Shown here one piece after another: positions 1-7,392 of a stretch of 8,318 bases of DNA. The notes under the pieces were generated by a model. That model saw only the letters and a list, made by a program, of their open reading frames with translations, was not told the origin of the DNA and made no database searches. The position numbers were made by a program, and so were the translations under genes. Origin of the DNA: Vulcanimicrobiota bacterium. GTDB lineage: Bacteria > Vulcanimicrobiota > Vulcanimicrobiia > Vulcanimicrobiales > Vulcanimicrobiaceae. The stretch is from positions 1 to 8,318 of the forward strand of contig JACRUB010000075.1 of assembly GCA_014305015.1 (NCBI GenBank), given 5' to 3'. Numbering within the stretch: position 1 is the first letter of the stretch; each line of letters starts with the position of its first letter.

Positions 1-31
1 CCTCGCGCCTCCGGATCGGCCGTTAGCTGTC

Positions 32-475
32 TTGTCGCTCTCTAACGCCCCGGTCGATGACGGAAACTGTTTTGCGTGCGGAGCCGATAACCCAATCGGC
101 ATGCATTTGCATTTCGAGCGCACCGGCGAGCAGAGCGTTCGCGCATTCGTAACCCTGGAACCGCAATTTCAAGGCTGGAAGAATATTGCCCATGGCGGCA
201 TTGCGATGGCATTGCTCGATGAAGGGATGGCGCACGCGGCGGCGGCGGTTGGATTTCGCGGCGTAACCGCAAGTATGTCAACGCGTTTTCGCGCTCCGGT
301 TCCTTTGGAGACGCCCTTGGAAGTCGACGGCGAAGTCATCTGGATCCGGCGGCACGTGCTTGCGCTGCGCGCATTTGTACGCGCGGATGGCAAAGTACTT
401 GTTGAGGGTGATGGACATTTCGTTGCCAAGGGCCGGCTCGACGATGTGCAAGACCGGCGCAACCCTAAAGCATAA
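32..475 (+). CDS. PaaI-like hotdog-fold thioesterase (5' end uncertain)
   Basis: This is a small hotdog-fold protein, probably a cytoplasmic acyl-CoA thioesterase; the substrate cannot be told. From the TTG at 32 it has 147 residues. The N-terminal CFACG-DNPIG segment (residues 13-23) is typical of PaaI/YbgC-like thioesterases. The core signature HGGIAMALLDE (54-64) carries the HGG turn and the acidic pair D63/E64 at the end of the central helix, where the catalytic acid lies in this family. The RFRAPVPL segment (85-92) is the usual following strand. No stop lies between 32 and the window edge in this frame and no clear ribosome binding site precedes the TTG, so the true start may be upstream and the gene cut by the window. 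The stop shares one base with the smpB start (TAATG), suggesting coupled translation. The family call is firm; the start is not. Confidence 0.85.
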   Translation: MSLSNAPVDDGNCFACGADNPIGMHLHFERTGEQSVRAFVTLEPQFQGWKNIAHGGIAMALLDEGMAHAAAAVGFRGVTASMSTRFRAPVPLETPLEVDGEVIWIRRHVLALRAFVRADGKVLVEGDGHFVAKGRLDDVQDRRNPKA

Positions 476-957
476 TGGCAAAGAAACAAAAAGGCGGCGC
501 GCAGCAAGCCGCCAATCGTTCGCCTTCGGTCGACAACCGCCGCGCGCGCTACGAGTACCATATTCTCGAATCTCTTGAAGCGGGGCTTGCCCTTACCGGG
601 ACCGAGATCAAATCGATTCGGGCGGGCGGCGTGACCCTGGGTGAAGCGTACGCGCGCATTCGCGAGGGCGAGTTGTGGCTGCTTAACATGCACATCCCTG
701 CATATAAAGAAGGCAGCTTCTCCAACCATGAGCCGGGCCGCGCGCGCAAACTGCTCTTGCACAAAGAGCAAATCGAACGGCTTGGCGGTCGCGCCGCCGA
801 AAAAGGTTTGACGCTCGTTCCGCTGCGCATGTATTTCACGCGCGGCAAAGTCAAAATTGAAATCGGTCTCGCTAAAGGCAAGAAGATTTGGGATAAGCGC
901 GCTGCCGAATCCGAGCGCGATGTCAAACGGGAACTCGCACGCCATGCGCGGAGCTAA
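475..957 (+). CDS. smpB: SsrA-binding protein SmpB
   Basis: SmpB binds tmRNA (SsrA) and delivers it to stalled ribosomes for trans-translation, which rescues the ribosome and tags the nascent chain. The 160-residue length is normal for the family. A lysine-rich N-terminus is followed by the family opening NRRARYEYHI (21-30), then EAGLALTGTEIKSIRAGG (35-52), the HIPAYKEGS segment (73-81), RARKLLLHK (89-97), VPLRMYFTRGKVKIEIGLAKGKK (115-137, OB-fold strands) and the basic tail DKRAAESERDVKREL (140-154), which enters the decoding centre as a helix. All expected blocks are present, so the protein should be functional. The ATG overlaps the upstream stop by one base. The 3' end probably overlaps tilS by 14 nt. 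No ssrA gene was recognised in the window. Confidence 0.97.
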   Translation: MAKKQKGGAQQAANRSPSVDNRRARYEYHILESLEAGLALTGTEIKSIRAGGVTLGEAYARIREGELWLLNMHIPAYKEGSFSNHEPGRARKLLLHKEQIERLGGRAAEKGLTLVPLRMYFTRGKVKIEIGLAKGKKIWDKRAAESERDVKRELARHARS

Positions 958-1831
958 ATCCGAGCGCGCAATTGAGACCGCAACCCGCCGCGACGGCGGC
1001 TTTGTACACGGAGAGCACGTGGTCGTTGCGTGTTCGGGCGGACCGGATAGCGTTGCGCTTGCGGGCATTTTGGCAGCGATCGCGCCGCGCTTGGAATTGC
1101 ACGTGACGCTTGCGCACGTCAATCACGCGGTTCGTCCGTCGGCACGCCAAGATGAAGCGGTCGTTCTGGCAGCGGGCGCGGCCGTCGGAATTCCGGTGAA
1201 GGTCGCCGCGCTGACCGGGGTGCGCAAAGACGAGGCCTCCCTGCGTGAATCGCGATACGAGGCGCTGCTCGAGGTTGCCCGCGGAGCCGGAGCGGGCGTG
1301 GTCGCCACCGCGCATACGGCCGAGGATCAGACAGAAACCGTTTTGCTCGCGCTTTTTCGCGGGACAGGGCCCGAGGGCTTGAGCGGTATCGCCGCGCGGC
1401 GTCCCTTAGGGGTGGGCGTTGACCTGGTCCGGCCGCTCCTGCGGTGGGACCATCAGGCGCTCGCGAGCTACTGTCATCTCTTGGCGCTTCCCTACGCGAT
1501 CGACCCCTCTAACGCCGACCTGGAATACCGGCGGAATGCCGTGCGGGCGGCGCTTGAGGCGCTGCGCCCGTCCTTCCCGGGCCTCGACCAGGCTGTGGCC
1601 CGAACGGCGGAGCTGGTGGGCGCGGAGCAGGCGGGTGAGGACCGAGCGGCCCTGCGGCAGCGGGTTCGGGAGGTTTTGGGAGAAAGCGACGCCCTCCGGA
1701 ACGTGGATTTCGAGCATGTCGAAGCTGCGGTTCGAGCGCTGGAAGCGGGCGGCTCCGGCCGGTTTTTCATGAATTCTGAGGTTGAATTGACCATCCACGG
1801 TGGGGAAATTACGGTGCGCAAAAGCCCATGA
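944..1831 (+). CDS. tilS: tRNA(Ile)-lysidine synthetase, short form
   Basis: TilS converts the wobble cytidine of the CAU-anticodon tRNA-Ile2 to lysidine using ATP and lysine, switching decoding from AUG to AUA. The N-type ATP pyrophosphatase P-loop SGGPDS is at residues 31-36 after the strand HVVVAC. The family motifs AHVNHAVRP (57-65), ATAHTAEDQTETVLL (121-135), FRGTGPEGLSGI (138-149), RPLL (163-166) and DPSNADLEYRRNAVR (187-201) follow in order. At 295 residues it is the short form: the catalytic domain plus a small C-terminal part, without the long TilS_C region of E. coli. I chose ATG 944 because it leaves the usual roughly 30-residue lead before the P-loop. ATG 920 and a TTG at 857 are in frame but overlap smpB more. 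The 3' end overlaps hpt as ATGA. Confidence 0.93.
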   Translation: MRGAKSERAIETATRRDGGFVHGEHVVVACSGGPDSVALAGILAAIAPRLELHVTLAHVNHAVRPSARQDEAVVLAAGAAVGIPVKVAALTGVRKDEASLRESRYEALLEVARGAGAGVVATAHTAEDQTETVLLALFRGTGPEGLSGIAARRPLGVGVDLVRPLLRWDHQALASYCHLLALPYAIDPSNADLEYRRNAVRAALEALRPSFPGLDQAVARTAELVGAEQAGEDRAALRQRVREVLGESDALRNVDFEHVEAAVRALEAGGSGRFFMNSEVELTIHGGEITVRKSP

Positions 1832-2412
1832 AACCCCTGGAAACGTACGACGGTACTATCGAGCGCACGCTTTTTACACAGCAAGAGATTGCGGATGCGA
1901 TCGAGCGCTTGGCTCATAGCATCGCAGCCGACTTTGCCGGGCAACCTCTCTTGTTGATCGGGGTGTTAAAGGGAGCGTTGTACGTCACGGTCGATCTGGT
2001 CCGCGCGCTTTCGACGGTAGCCGGCGGCCCTAGCGAAATCCACGTCGATTATATGGCCGTTTCCAGTTACGGAAACGAAAACCGGAGTAGCGGTGAGGTG
2101 CGAATGCTCAAGGACACCATGCAGAACATCGCCGGCCGCAATGTCGTTATCGTTGAAGATATCGTCGATAATGGCCTCACACTGGATTATCTTCAGGGGA
2201 TCTTGCAACAACGGGAACCGAAAGCGTTAAAATCATGTGTTCTTTTCGATAAACCATACAACCGCAGAGTCGATGTCCACGTTGATTACATTGGGTTAAC
2301 GGCGCCGGACGCATTCGTCGTAGGGTACGGTTTGGACTACCAAGAAGCGTACCGGAATCTCCCTTACTTGGCCCAGCTCCATTCCTGGGTCTTCTCCGAG
2401 AAAACGGACTAA
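1828..2412 (+). CDS. hpt: Hypoxanthine (guanine) phosphoribosyltransferase
   Basis: This is a type I phosphoribosyltransferase of purine salvage, transferring the ribose-phosphate of PRPP to hypoxanthine and/or guanine to give IMP or GMP in the cytoplasm. Its 194 residues are slightly longer than the usual 175-185. Seen in order are GVLKGA (45-50, loop I), the flexible catalytic-loop SSYG segment (79-82), the PRPP-binding motif VVIVEDIVDNGLTL (106-119) with the acidic pair E110/D111, DKP-N-R (141-146), and the C-terminal FVVGYGLDY-E-YRNLPY block (163-180). N115 sits where threonine or serine is more common (D-T-G), a conservative change that need not affect activity. The ATG overlaps the tilS stop (ATGA). 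The tilS-hpt-ftsH order is widely conserved and supports the call. Confidence 0.95.
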   Translation: MKPLETYDGTIERTLFTQQEIADAIERLAHSIAADFAGQPLLLIGVLKGALYVTVDLVRALSTVAGGPSEIHVDYMAVSSYGNENRSSGEVRMLKDTMQNIAGRNVVIVEDIVDNGLTLDYLQGILQQREPKALKSCVLFDKPYNRRVDVHVDYIGLTAPDAFVVGYGLDYQEAYRNLPYLAQLHSWVFSEKTD

Positions 2413-2423
2413 ATACAGGTATC

Positions 2424-4331
2424 GTGGGCAAACATCTTCGTTCAATCATCCTTGTCATTCTGGCGATCATCGCCGTGTTCTTCATCGTTGAACGCGTGGT
2501 ATTGCCCCAGAACAATAGCACCAAGCTTACCTACAGCGACTTCTATCACAAAGTCGTGGCTAATCAGGTTAAAGATTTCAACGTCGTCGGACATGACGGT
2601 CAAGGCGAACTAAAAGACGGAACCAAGTACACCGTTTCCGTGCCGGACGCCGGCTATCAATTCTCCAACTTCCTGATCAGCCACAACGTGCAGTTCGATA
2701 GCCAGCAAGCCAATAACAGCGCATTCGTCACGAACTTGATCGGGTTCTTACCGCTTCTGCTGATGGGCGCGTTTCTGTTTTTTATCTTGCGTCAAGCGCA
2801 GAATGGCGGAAGCCAAGCAATGTCGTTCGGCCGTTCGCGCGCGAAGATGCAATCGGAGAACCGCCCAAAGGTGACATTTGCGGATGTCGCCGGTATTGAA
2901 GAAGCCAAGCAAGAGTTGCAAGAAGTCGTCGACTTCCTGAAATATCCGAAGAAATTCCAAGCGCTGGGCGCACGCATTCCAAAAGGCGTGCTGTTGCTCG
3001 GACCTCCGGGTTCCGGAAAGACGCTGCTCGCTCGCGCCATTTCCGGCGAAGCCGGCGTGCCGTTCTTCTCGATCTCCGGTTCGGATTTCGTTGAAATGTT
3101 TGTAGGCGTCGGCGCCTCGCGCGTTCGCGATCTCTTCGATCAAGCGAAGAAATCCGCGCCTTGCATCGTCTTCATCGATGAAATCGATGCGGTCGGCCGT
3201 CAACGCGGCGCAGGCCTCGGCGGCGGACACGATGAGCGCGAACAAACACTCAACCAATTGCTCGTCGAGATGGACGGCTTCGATCAAAACACCGGCGTGA
3301 TTTTGATCGCTGCGACGAACCGTCCCGACGTGCTCGATCCCGCACTGCTTCGTCCCGGACGTTTCGATCGTCAGATCGTCGTCGACCGCGTCGACGTCAA
3401 AGGCCGCGCGGCGATTCTCGGCGTGCACGCACGCAACAAACCGCTGGGCAAAGATATCTCGCTCGACACGCTCGCAAAGCGTACGCCCGGATTCTCCGGC
3501 GCGGATCTCGAGAATCTCCTCAACGAAGCAGCGCTGCTTGCGGCGCGTCAAGATAAGACCGTTATCGAGATGGCCGACTGCAACGAAGCGATCGACCGCG
3601 TGATGGTCGGACCGGAGCGCAAGTCAGTCGTGATGTCGCAAAAAGAAAAAGAAGTTGCGGCCTATCACGAGTCCGGACATGCGATCATTGGCGGCATGCT
3701 GCCGCACAGCGATCCGATTCACAAAGTGACGATTATTCCGCGCGGTATGGCGCTCGGCATCACCTGGTCGCTGCCCGAAGACGACCGCCACAGCATTACC
3801 AAGGAAGAGCTGCTCGCGCAGATCACCATGGCGCTCGGCGGACGGCTCGCCGAAGAGATCAAATTTAAAGACGTCACGACCGGTGCCAGCAACGACTTCG
3901 AGAAAGCGACCGAAATTGCGCGCCGCATGGTGACGCAATACGGCATGTCGGATTCGATGGGCCCGATTCAATACGGCCGCGGAAACCACCAAGTCTTCCT
4001 CGGACGCGATTTGGGCGAAGACCGCAATTATTCCGAGGAGATCGCGAGTAAAATCGATACGGAAGTACGCCGCATCATCGATATGTGCTGGGATCGCGGC
4101 CGAGAAATTCTCGACAACCATTGGAATAAAATCGAACGTATGGTGGAATCGCTGCTTGAATTCGAAACGGTCGATACCGAAGAAGTGCGCGCCATTCTCG
4201 ATGAGAAGCCATATATTCGCGCTAAAGCCGATGTCGAAGTAGCGACAACAACCAAGCCGCCCGGATCTGAAGCCAAGCGCGCGGAAACGCCAAAACGTCT
4301 GCCGCCCAACATCTCACCCGAGCCCGCATGA
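2424..4331 (+). CDS. ftsH: ATP-dependent zinc metalloprotease FtsH
   Basis: FtsH is a hexameric membrane-anchored AAA+ protease that extracts and degrades membrane and short-lived cytosolic proteins. The 635 residues match the family. TM1 is at about 8-27, an extracytoplasmic FtsH_ext domain lies at about 28-103, and TM2 at about 104-122. The AAA+ module has Walker A GPPGSGKT (193-200), the pore loop MFVGVG (225-230), Walker B VFIDEID (249-255) and the second region of homology ending RPGRFDR (310-316) with both arginines. The zinc site HESGH is at 415-419 and the likely third ligand D491 lies in NDFEKAT. After the conserved ETVDTEEVRAIL (581-592), a proline/lysine-rich tail of about 40 residues follows and is probably disordered. 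The start is GTG, with a weak AGGT at 2417-2420 and no closer ATG. It lies 11 nt after hpt, and its stop overlaps the next gene as ATGA. It should be active. Confidence 0.98.
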   Translation: MGKHLRSIILVILAIIAVFFIVERVVLPQNNSTKLTYSDFYHKVVANQVKDFNVVGHDGQGELKDGTKYTVSVPDAGYQFSNFLISHNVQFDSQQANNSAFVTNLIGFLPLLLMGAFLFFILRQAQNGGSQAMSFGRSRAKMQSENRPKVTFADVAGIEEAKQELQEVVDFLKYPKKFQALGARIPKGVLLLGPPGSGKTLLARAISGEAGVPFFSISGSDFVEMFVGVGASRVRDLFDQAKKSAPCIVFIDEIDAVGRQRGAGLGGGHDEREQTLNQLLVEMDGFDQNTGVILIAATNRPDVLDPALLRPGRFDRQIVVDRVDVKGRAAILGVHARNKPLGKDISLDTLAKRTPGFSGADLENLLNEAALLAARQDKTVIEMADCNEAIDRVMVGPERKSVVMSQKEKEVAAYHESGHAIIGGMLPHSDPIHKVTIIPRGMALGITWSLPEDDRHSITKEELLAQITMALGGRLAEEIKFKDVTTGASNDFEKATEIARRMVTQYGMSDSMGPIQYGRGNHQVFLGRDLGEDRNYSEEIASKIDTEVRRIIDMCWDRGREILDNHWNKIERMVESLLEFETVDTEEVRAILDEKPYIRAKADVEVATTTKPPGSEAKRAETPKRLPPNISPEPA

Positions 4332-5665
4332 CGCTTGGTGTCAGGCAGGTATTCGCAAAGCGAAGCGACCGAATTCGAAGCTTGTCGAAGCCTTTAGCGA
4401 TATGCATCTGCATGTCGCTTCTTTTTTCCGCCACCGGCGCGATGGAGCGCACGAGCCTGCCGTACGGCAGTCAACTCATCGTGCGCCGAGATGCGAACGT
4501 TGCGACCGTCGCGGTTGAACTCTGGTTTCGCGCTCCCTCCATCGGTTTTGCGGATCCCACTCCGGGATTATCGCGCTATGCGGCGACCGCAGTTGCGGCA
4601 TCAAAAGTCGCCGGCGGCCAGTCGCTCAGTGAAGCCGTTAAAAACGTGGGCGGTCGACTCGGCATCAGTGCCTATCCCGATACGGTTTCCGTTTCCGCCT
4701 CAGTGCCGTCCGGTGCGGAATCTCGCATCATTAAAGTCATGACCTCTGCTTATTTTACGCCCGCGCTGAGCGCCGAAGGCATGCGCAGCGCATTGCGCGA
4801 TGTCGTTGTAGCCGGGACGCAGAAACGCTTTGACGTGGAAGAGACCTTACGCGACGGAATATTTGGCATTATTTTCCCCACCGGTGCATTTCATTATTCA
4901 ACCGTCCCGCCCAATGCAACCGCGCTCGGCCATGTAAGCCCGGATGCGCTACGCGCGTTTGCCGCGCGTGCCTTCCGCTCTTCAAATGCGGTCCTCGCAG
5001 TCGCGGGAAACACACATGCCGATATTCCCGCCGCCATCTCGGGTGGCCGCACCGACGGTCAAGCAATGGAAGCGCCGATCGATGCAACGCCGATTGCAAC
5101 GCCTGCATCCTCGAGCGCAGCCTTCGCAGAAGATGCGGTTGGTCTGGGTTGGGTCGGCGCCCCGATCGCGGATGCGAAGGCCGCAACCGCTCTCGACTTT
5201 ATTGCGGACTACCTCTTTCGGCCGCAGAGCGGCGCGGTTTCGCGACCGCTCGACATCTCTTCGCCGGAGACATTTTTGAGCGGTCAGTTTATCACGCTGC
5301 ATAATCCCGGGGTGTTGCTCGTTGAAATCGCAGGCAAGAGCCGCGACGAAGTTCGCTCAACAGTTTTGGCAGCCGTTGAAAAAATGCGAACGCCGCTCGG
5401 CGCCGCCGAATTTGCCGCGGCGCGTTCCGCTTTTGAATATCACGTGCTCGCGGATTCGCAGACGCCGCTCACGCAGGCCGACAACTTTGGATGGTACAGT
5501 GTTGAGGGCGATGGCCTCTATGCGCCGAGCGATGAAAGCCTACGGTACGTGCAGACCGTCCAGAGTCTCGATCCCGCATTCGTCGCGCACGTTGCGCAGC
5601 AATATCTCGGCACGCCGTCCGTGCTCGAGCTTACGGGTCCCGCCAAGAGTCCGGTGAAGACATGA
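4328..5665 (+). CDS. Exported M16 (insulinase)-family protein lacking the zinc motif
   Basis: This is an M16B-type protein of 445 residues with a probable signal peptide: a basic region to K21, a hydrophobic core at about 22-38, and a likely cleavage near TGA-M (38/39). Family features are LPYGSQLIVRRD (45-56), V-LWFRAPS (64-71), the NVGG stretch (106-109), a P-P-N-A-T-A-LG-V-S-DALRAFAARAF region (194-216) and SSNAVLAVAGN (218-228), which match the N-terminal M16 fold; a second M16-like half follows. Where active members have HxxEH after a glycine-leucine, this protein reads GLSRYAATA (80-88), so no zinc site is visible. It is inferred to be a non-catalytic subunit or scaffold. The start overlaps the ftsH stop (ATGA). 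Residues 18-22 (SLSKP) are encoded by a dispersed-repeat core, so the N-terminus may have been extended by repeat sequence; ATG 4412 is an alternative but would leave a short leader. Confidence 0.8.
   Translation: MTLGVRQVFAKRSDRIRSLSKPLAICICMSLLFSATGAMERTSLPYGSQLIVRRDANVATVAVELWFRAPSIGFADPTPGLSRYAATAVAASKVAGGQSLSEAVKNVGGRLGISAYPDTVSVSASVPSGAESRIIKVMTSAYFTPALSAEGMRSALRDVVVAGTQKRFDVEETLRDGIFGIIFPTGAFHYSTVPPNATALGHVSPDALRAFAARAFRSSNAVLAVAGNTHADIPAAISGGRTDGQAMEAPIDATPIATPASSSAAFAEDAVGLGWVGAPIADAKAATALDFIADYLFRPQSGAVSRPLDISSPETFLSGQFITLHNPGVLLVEIAGKSRDEVRSTVLAAVEKMRTPLGAAEFAAARSAFEYHVLADSQTPLTQADNFGWYSVEGDGLYAPSDESLRYVQTVQSLDPAFVAHVAQQYLGTPSVLELTGPAKSPVKT
4379..4390 (+). repeat. Core of a dispersed GTCGAAG-type repeat inside the M16 signal-peptide region
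   Basis: The 12 bases AGCTTGTCGAAG match the core of the short dispersed element often seen in high-GC bacterial genomes (CCTGAGCTTGTCGAAG). Here they are read in frame as part of SLSKP, one of the usual translations of that element. A flanking TTCGA at 4374-4378 forms a short inverted pair with TCGAA at 4385-4389. The nine bases TGTCGAAGC recur at 6992-7000. Confidence 0.5.
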
Positions 5666-6975
5666 TGCGCACGCTGCTCGGTGTATTCGTTATCGCGGCA
5701 CTTTCCGGCGCAACCGCGCTTGCGTCGCCGATTCACGTGTCCGCGCCTTCCGTGACGAGTTATTTGGGCGCGAAGATCGTCATGCAGGTTGACGCTTCGA
5801 ATCCGCTCACGGGCATGCAGCTCTTCATTCAGGCCGGACTCGATCGCGAGACACCAAATCAAAGCGGGCTCGCAGCCCTCGTCGCCGAGAGTATCGTGCG
5901 CACCCCGGTTGGGGGTTTGCCCCTACAAGACGAGCTGCTCGCGAAGGGCGGATCAATAACCTATACGGTGGACGGCCACTGGATTCGTTTTTATCTCGAA
6001 GGGTTGAGCCCAAACTTCGCAACCGGAATCATGCCGCTGTTCGAACAGGCGCTGGCTAAACCGGATTTCAGCGCGACGACTCTCGCCAGTTCGCGCGCGG
6101 AGCTCGATCGTAAGATTGCGGAGAATGAGAAAATTCCGCTCGACGTGGGAATTCAAATGCTCAATACGGCGTTTTACACCGACAGTGATGCGGGCTTACC
6201 GCAGTATGGCTTGCCCGCCACGCTGGCCGGTTTCACTTCGTCGGATGCGCAAAGGTTCTACTCCACCTACTATCGTCGCGGCGGCGCGGTAGTAAGTGCT
6301 GTCGGTGGCGTCAATGCGGCTACGCAGTCGCAATTCTCGAACGTGCTTGGGGCATTGGCGGAAGGCACGAGCAAACCGGTACCCGTGAGACTTAGCCGCC
6401 TGAGCGGTTCGGAACATCATTTGGTAACGCACCGCGATATTGCGGTGCCGTGGCTCGTTGCCCAATTCCGCGCCCCCTCGATCGGCAGCCGCGATTTCGG
6501 AGCAATGCTCGTCCTCACGTCGTTCTTGGAGCGCACGGCAGCCGAAGTTGCCGAAAACCCATCCGTGACAACGAAATCATTCAACGATCGCGCGGTGGGC
6601 ACGCTGTACAATTTCGATGATCGCCCGGCGAGCGTCGTGCTCTTTATCAACGGCGGCTTCGGTGATCCGTCGCGCCCGTTCAGCACCGCGCTCTCAGTGA
6701 TTCAAATCTTCGCGCACAGCAAACTCTCCGGCGATATCGGGGGCATGAAGAGCATTGCTGCCGGCAACTACATCGACGGCGTCACGACGCTAGAAGATCG
6801 CGCCTGGATGGCCGGCGTTTTTGCATCGCAAGACTTACCGCCAAACTATATCGAGCGCGGCCTCAACGCGATCACTTCCGTCACCGGCGCCGATTTGCAA
6901 CGCGTAGCGCGCACCTATTTGGACAACCCAAACGTCGCAATCGTCCTCCCCCGCGACACCCCATCTCCAACCTAA
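5662..6975 (+). CDS. Second exported M16-family protein lacking the zinc motif
   Basis: This is a 437-residue protein with a clear signal peptide (about 1-21, core LLGVFVIAALSGATALA). The M16-like fold is suggested by LFIQAGLDRETPNQSGLAALVAES (54-77), which aligns to the GS-x-E-x-GLAHFLEHM region of active peptidases, the LLAKGGSITYTVDGHWIRFYLEG stretch (92-114), LP-YGLP-TLAGFTSSDAQRFYSTYY (179-204), a second half beginning near VPWLVAQFRAPS (262-273), and the C-terminal DLQRVARTYLDNPNVAIVLP (411-430). At the zinc-motif position it reads GLAALVAES, so both histidines are missing. It is probably the partner of the preceding M16 protein, as M16B proteins often occur as pairs, although one member usually keeps the active site. 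ATG 5662 overlaps the preceding stop (ATGA). A second ATG at 5665 fits the GGTGAAG at 5653-5659 better. Confidence 0.8.
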   Translation: MMRTLLGVFVIAALSGATALASPIHVSAPSVTSYLGAKIVMQVDASNPLTGMQLFIQAGLDRETPNQSGLAALVAESIVRTPVGGLPLQDELLAKGGSITYTVDGHWIRFYLEGLSPNFATGIMPLFEQALAKPDFSATTLASSRAELDRKIAENEKIPLDVGIQMLNTAFYTDSDAGLPQYGLPATLAGFTSSDAQRFYSTYYRRGGAVVSAVGGVNAATQSQFSNVLGALAEGTSKPVPVRLSRLSGSEHHLVTHRDIAVPWLVAQFRAPSIGSRDFGAMLVLTSFLERTAAEVAENPSVTTKSFNDRAVGTLYNFDDRPASVVLFINGGFGDPSRPFSTALSVIQIFAHSKLSGDIGGMKSIAAGNYIDGVTTLEDRAWMAGVFASQDLPPNYIERGLNAITSVTGADLQRVARTYLDNPNVAIVLPRDTPSPT

Positions 6976-6978
6976 CGT

Positions 6979-7004
6979 GTCACCCTGAGGCTGTCGAAGC
7001 ATGA
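6979..7004 (+). repeat. Degenerate copy of the dispersed GTCGAAG-type repeat
   Basis: GTCACCCTGAG (6979-6989) followed by TGTCGAAG (6992-6999) and TGA (7002-7004) closely matches the intergenic element whose core is CCTGAGCTTGTCGAAG, differing mainly at the two bases between the blocks. It begins 4 nt after the stop of the second M16 gene, a usual position for such elements. Its 3' edge supplies the ATG of the following small open frame. Identification with the dispersed element rests on remembered pattern; a genome-wide count was not possible. Confidence 0.55.
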
Positions 7005-7311
7005 TCTCACCCGACCAAGCCGCGCTTTTGATGTTTATAGGCCTCATAAGTGCTGCAATAATGGGAACAGGCGTCGGCGGCTTTACATGCTTGGTGCTGC
7101 GACGGCGATGGAGTGTCCTATCGGCCGTGGTGATGCAATCCTCGCGCCAGTTTCCGTTCTCGCGCTCATTGAAGTCTGCAGCGTAATTGATGCGGCGTTC
7201 CATGACTACTGGTATTCTAATTGCCTGCCGCTGTCTTTCGTTGGCGCGGCGGTTGCTGTGATTCTAAGGCATATCTTGGGTCTGCGGCTTCGGTCGCGTT
7301 GGTTTCAATAG
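7001..7311 (+). pseudogene. Possible small membrane protein split by a frameshift
   Basis: Two overlapping open frames look like parts of one hydrophobic protein. The first (ATG 7001, stop 7184-7186) reads MISPDQAALLMFIG and continues through a strongly hydrophobic stretch to LVLRRRWSVLSAVV, after which it turns hydrophilic. The second frame (stop at 7309-7311) is non-hydrophobic before about 7110. It then gives DAILAPVSVLALIEVCSVIDAAF and LPLSFVGAAVAVILRHILGL, ending in a basic tail. Joining them with one frame change at about 7110-7140 yields a product of about 100 residues with perhaps three membrane segments. No family was recognised. No ribosome binding site is visible, and the start lies on the edge of a repeat. 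It could instead be non-coding sequence with chance hydrophobic frames. Confidence 0.33.
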
Positions 7312-7315
7312 CTCA

Positions 7316-7338
7316 AGACGCCGCGCACGCTGGCGTCT
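7316..7338 (+). terminator. Perfect 7-bp hairpin, possible terminator or repeat remnant
   Basis: AGACGCC (7316-7322) and GGCGTCT (7332-7338) are perfect inverted repeats around a 9-nt loop, starting 5 nt after the TAG at 7309-7311. The stem is GC-rich. Only TCTAT follows rather than a U-tract, so it is not a canonical intrinsic terminator. It is the only strong hairpin I noticed between the operon and the toxin-antitoxin module. Confidence 0.3.
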
Positions 7339-7392
7339 ATCGCCTTCGACGGCTGGAGTTTGCGGGCATGTGCCCTACCTCTAGCGGGCCTC

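Noticed and set aside
857..943. Longer tilS beginning at TTG 857 or ATG 920
   Set aside because: The extra residues are the smpB tail read in another frame and do not resemble a TilS N-terminus; ATG 944 gives the usual distance to the P-loop.
169..1122. 317-codon open frame on the minus strand across the thioesterase, smpB and tilS genes
   Set aside because: It crosses three well-supported + strand genes, its translation is Arg/Ala/Ser-rich with no recognisable motif, and it is a typical shadow frame in high-GC DNA.
2748..3551. 267-codon minus-strand open frame opposite ftsH
   Set aside because: It lies wholly antisense to the strongly conserved AAA+ domain of FtsH and shows no family features.
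3624..4121. 165-codon minus-strand open frame opposite the FtsH protease domain
   Set aside because: It is antisense to the conserved zinc-protease region and best explained as a mirror of its codon bias.
4391..4412. Lipoprotein signal in the first M16 protein (cysteines at residues 26 and 28)
   Set aside because: The sequence before the cysteines (LAIC, CIC) does not fit a lipobox with G, A or S at -1, and a signal peptidase I site is clearer at the end of the hydrophobic core.
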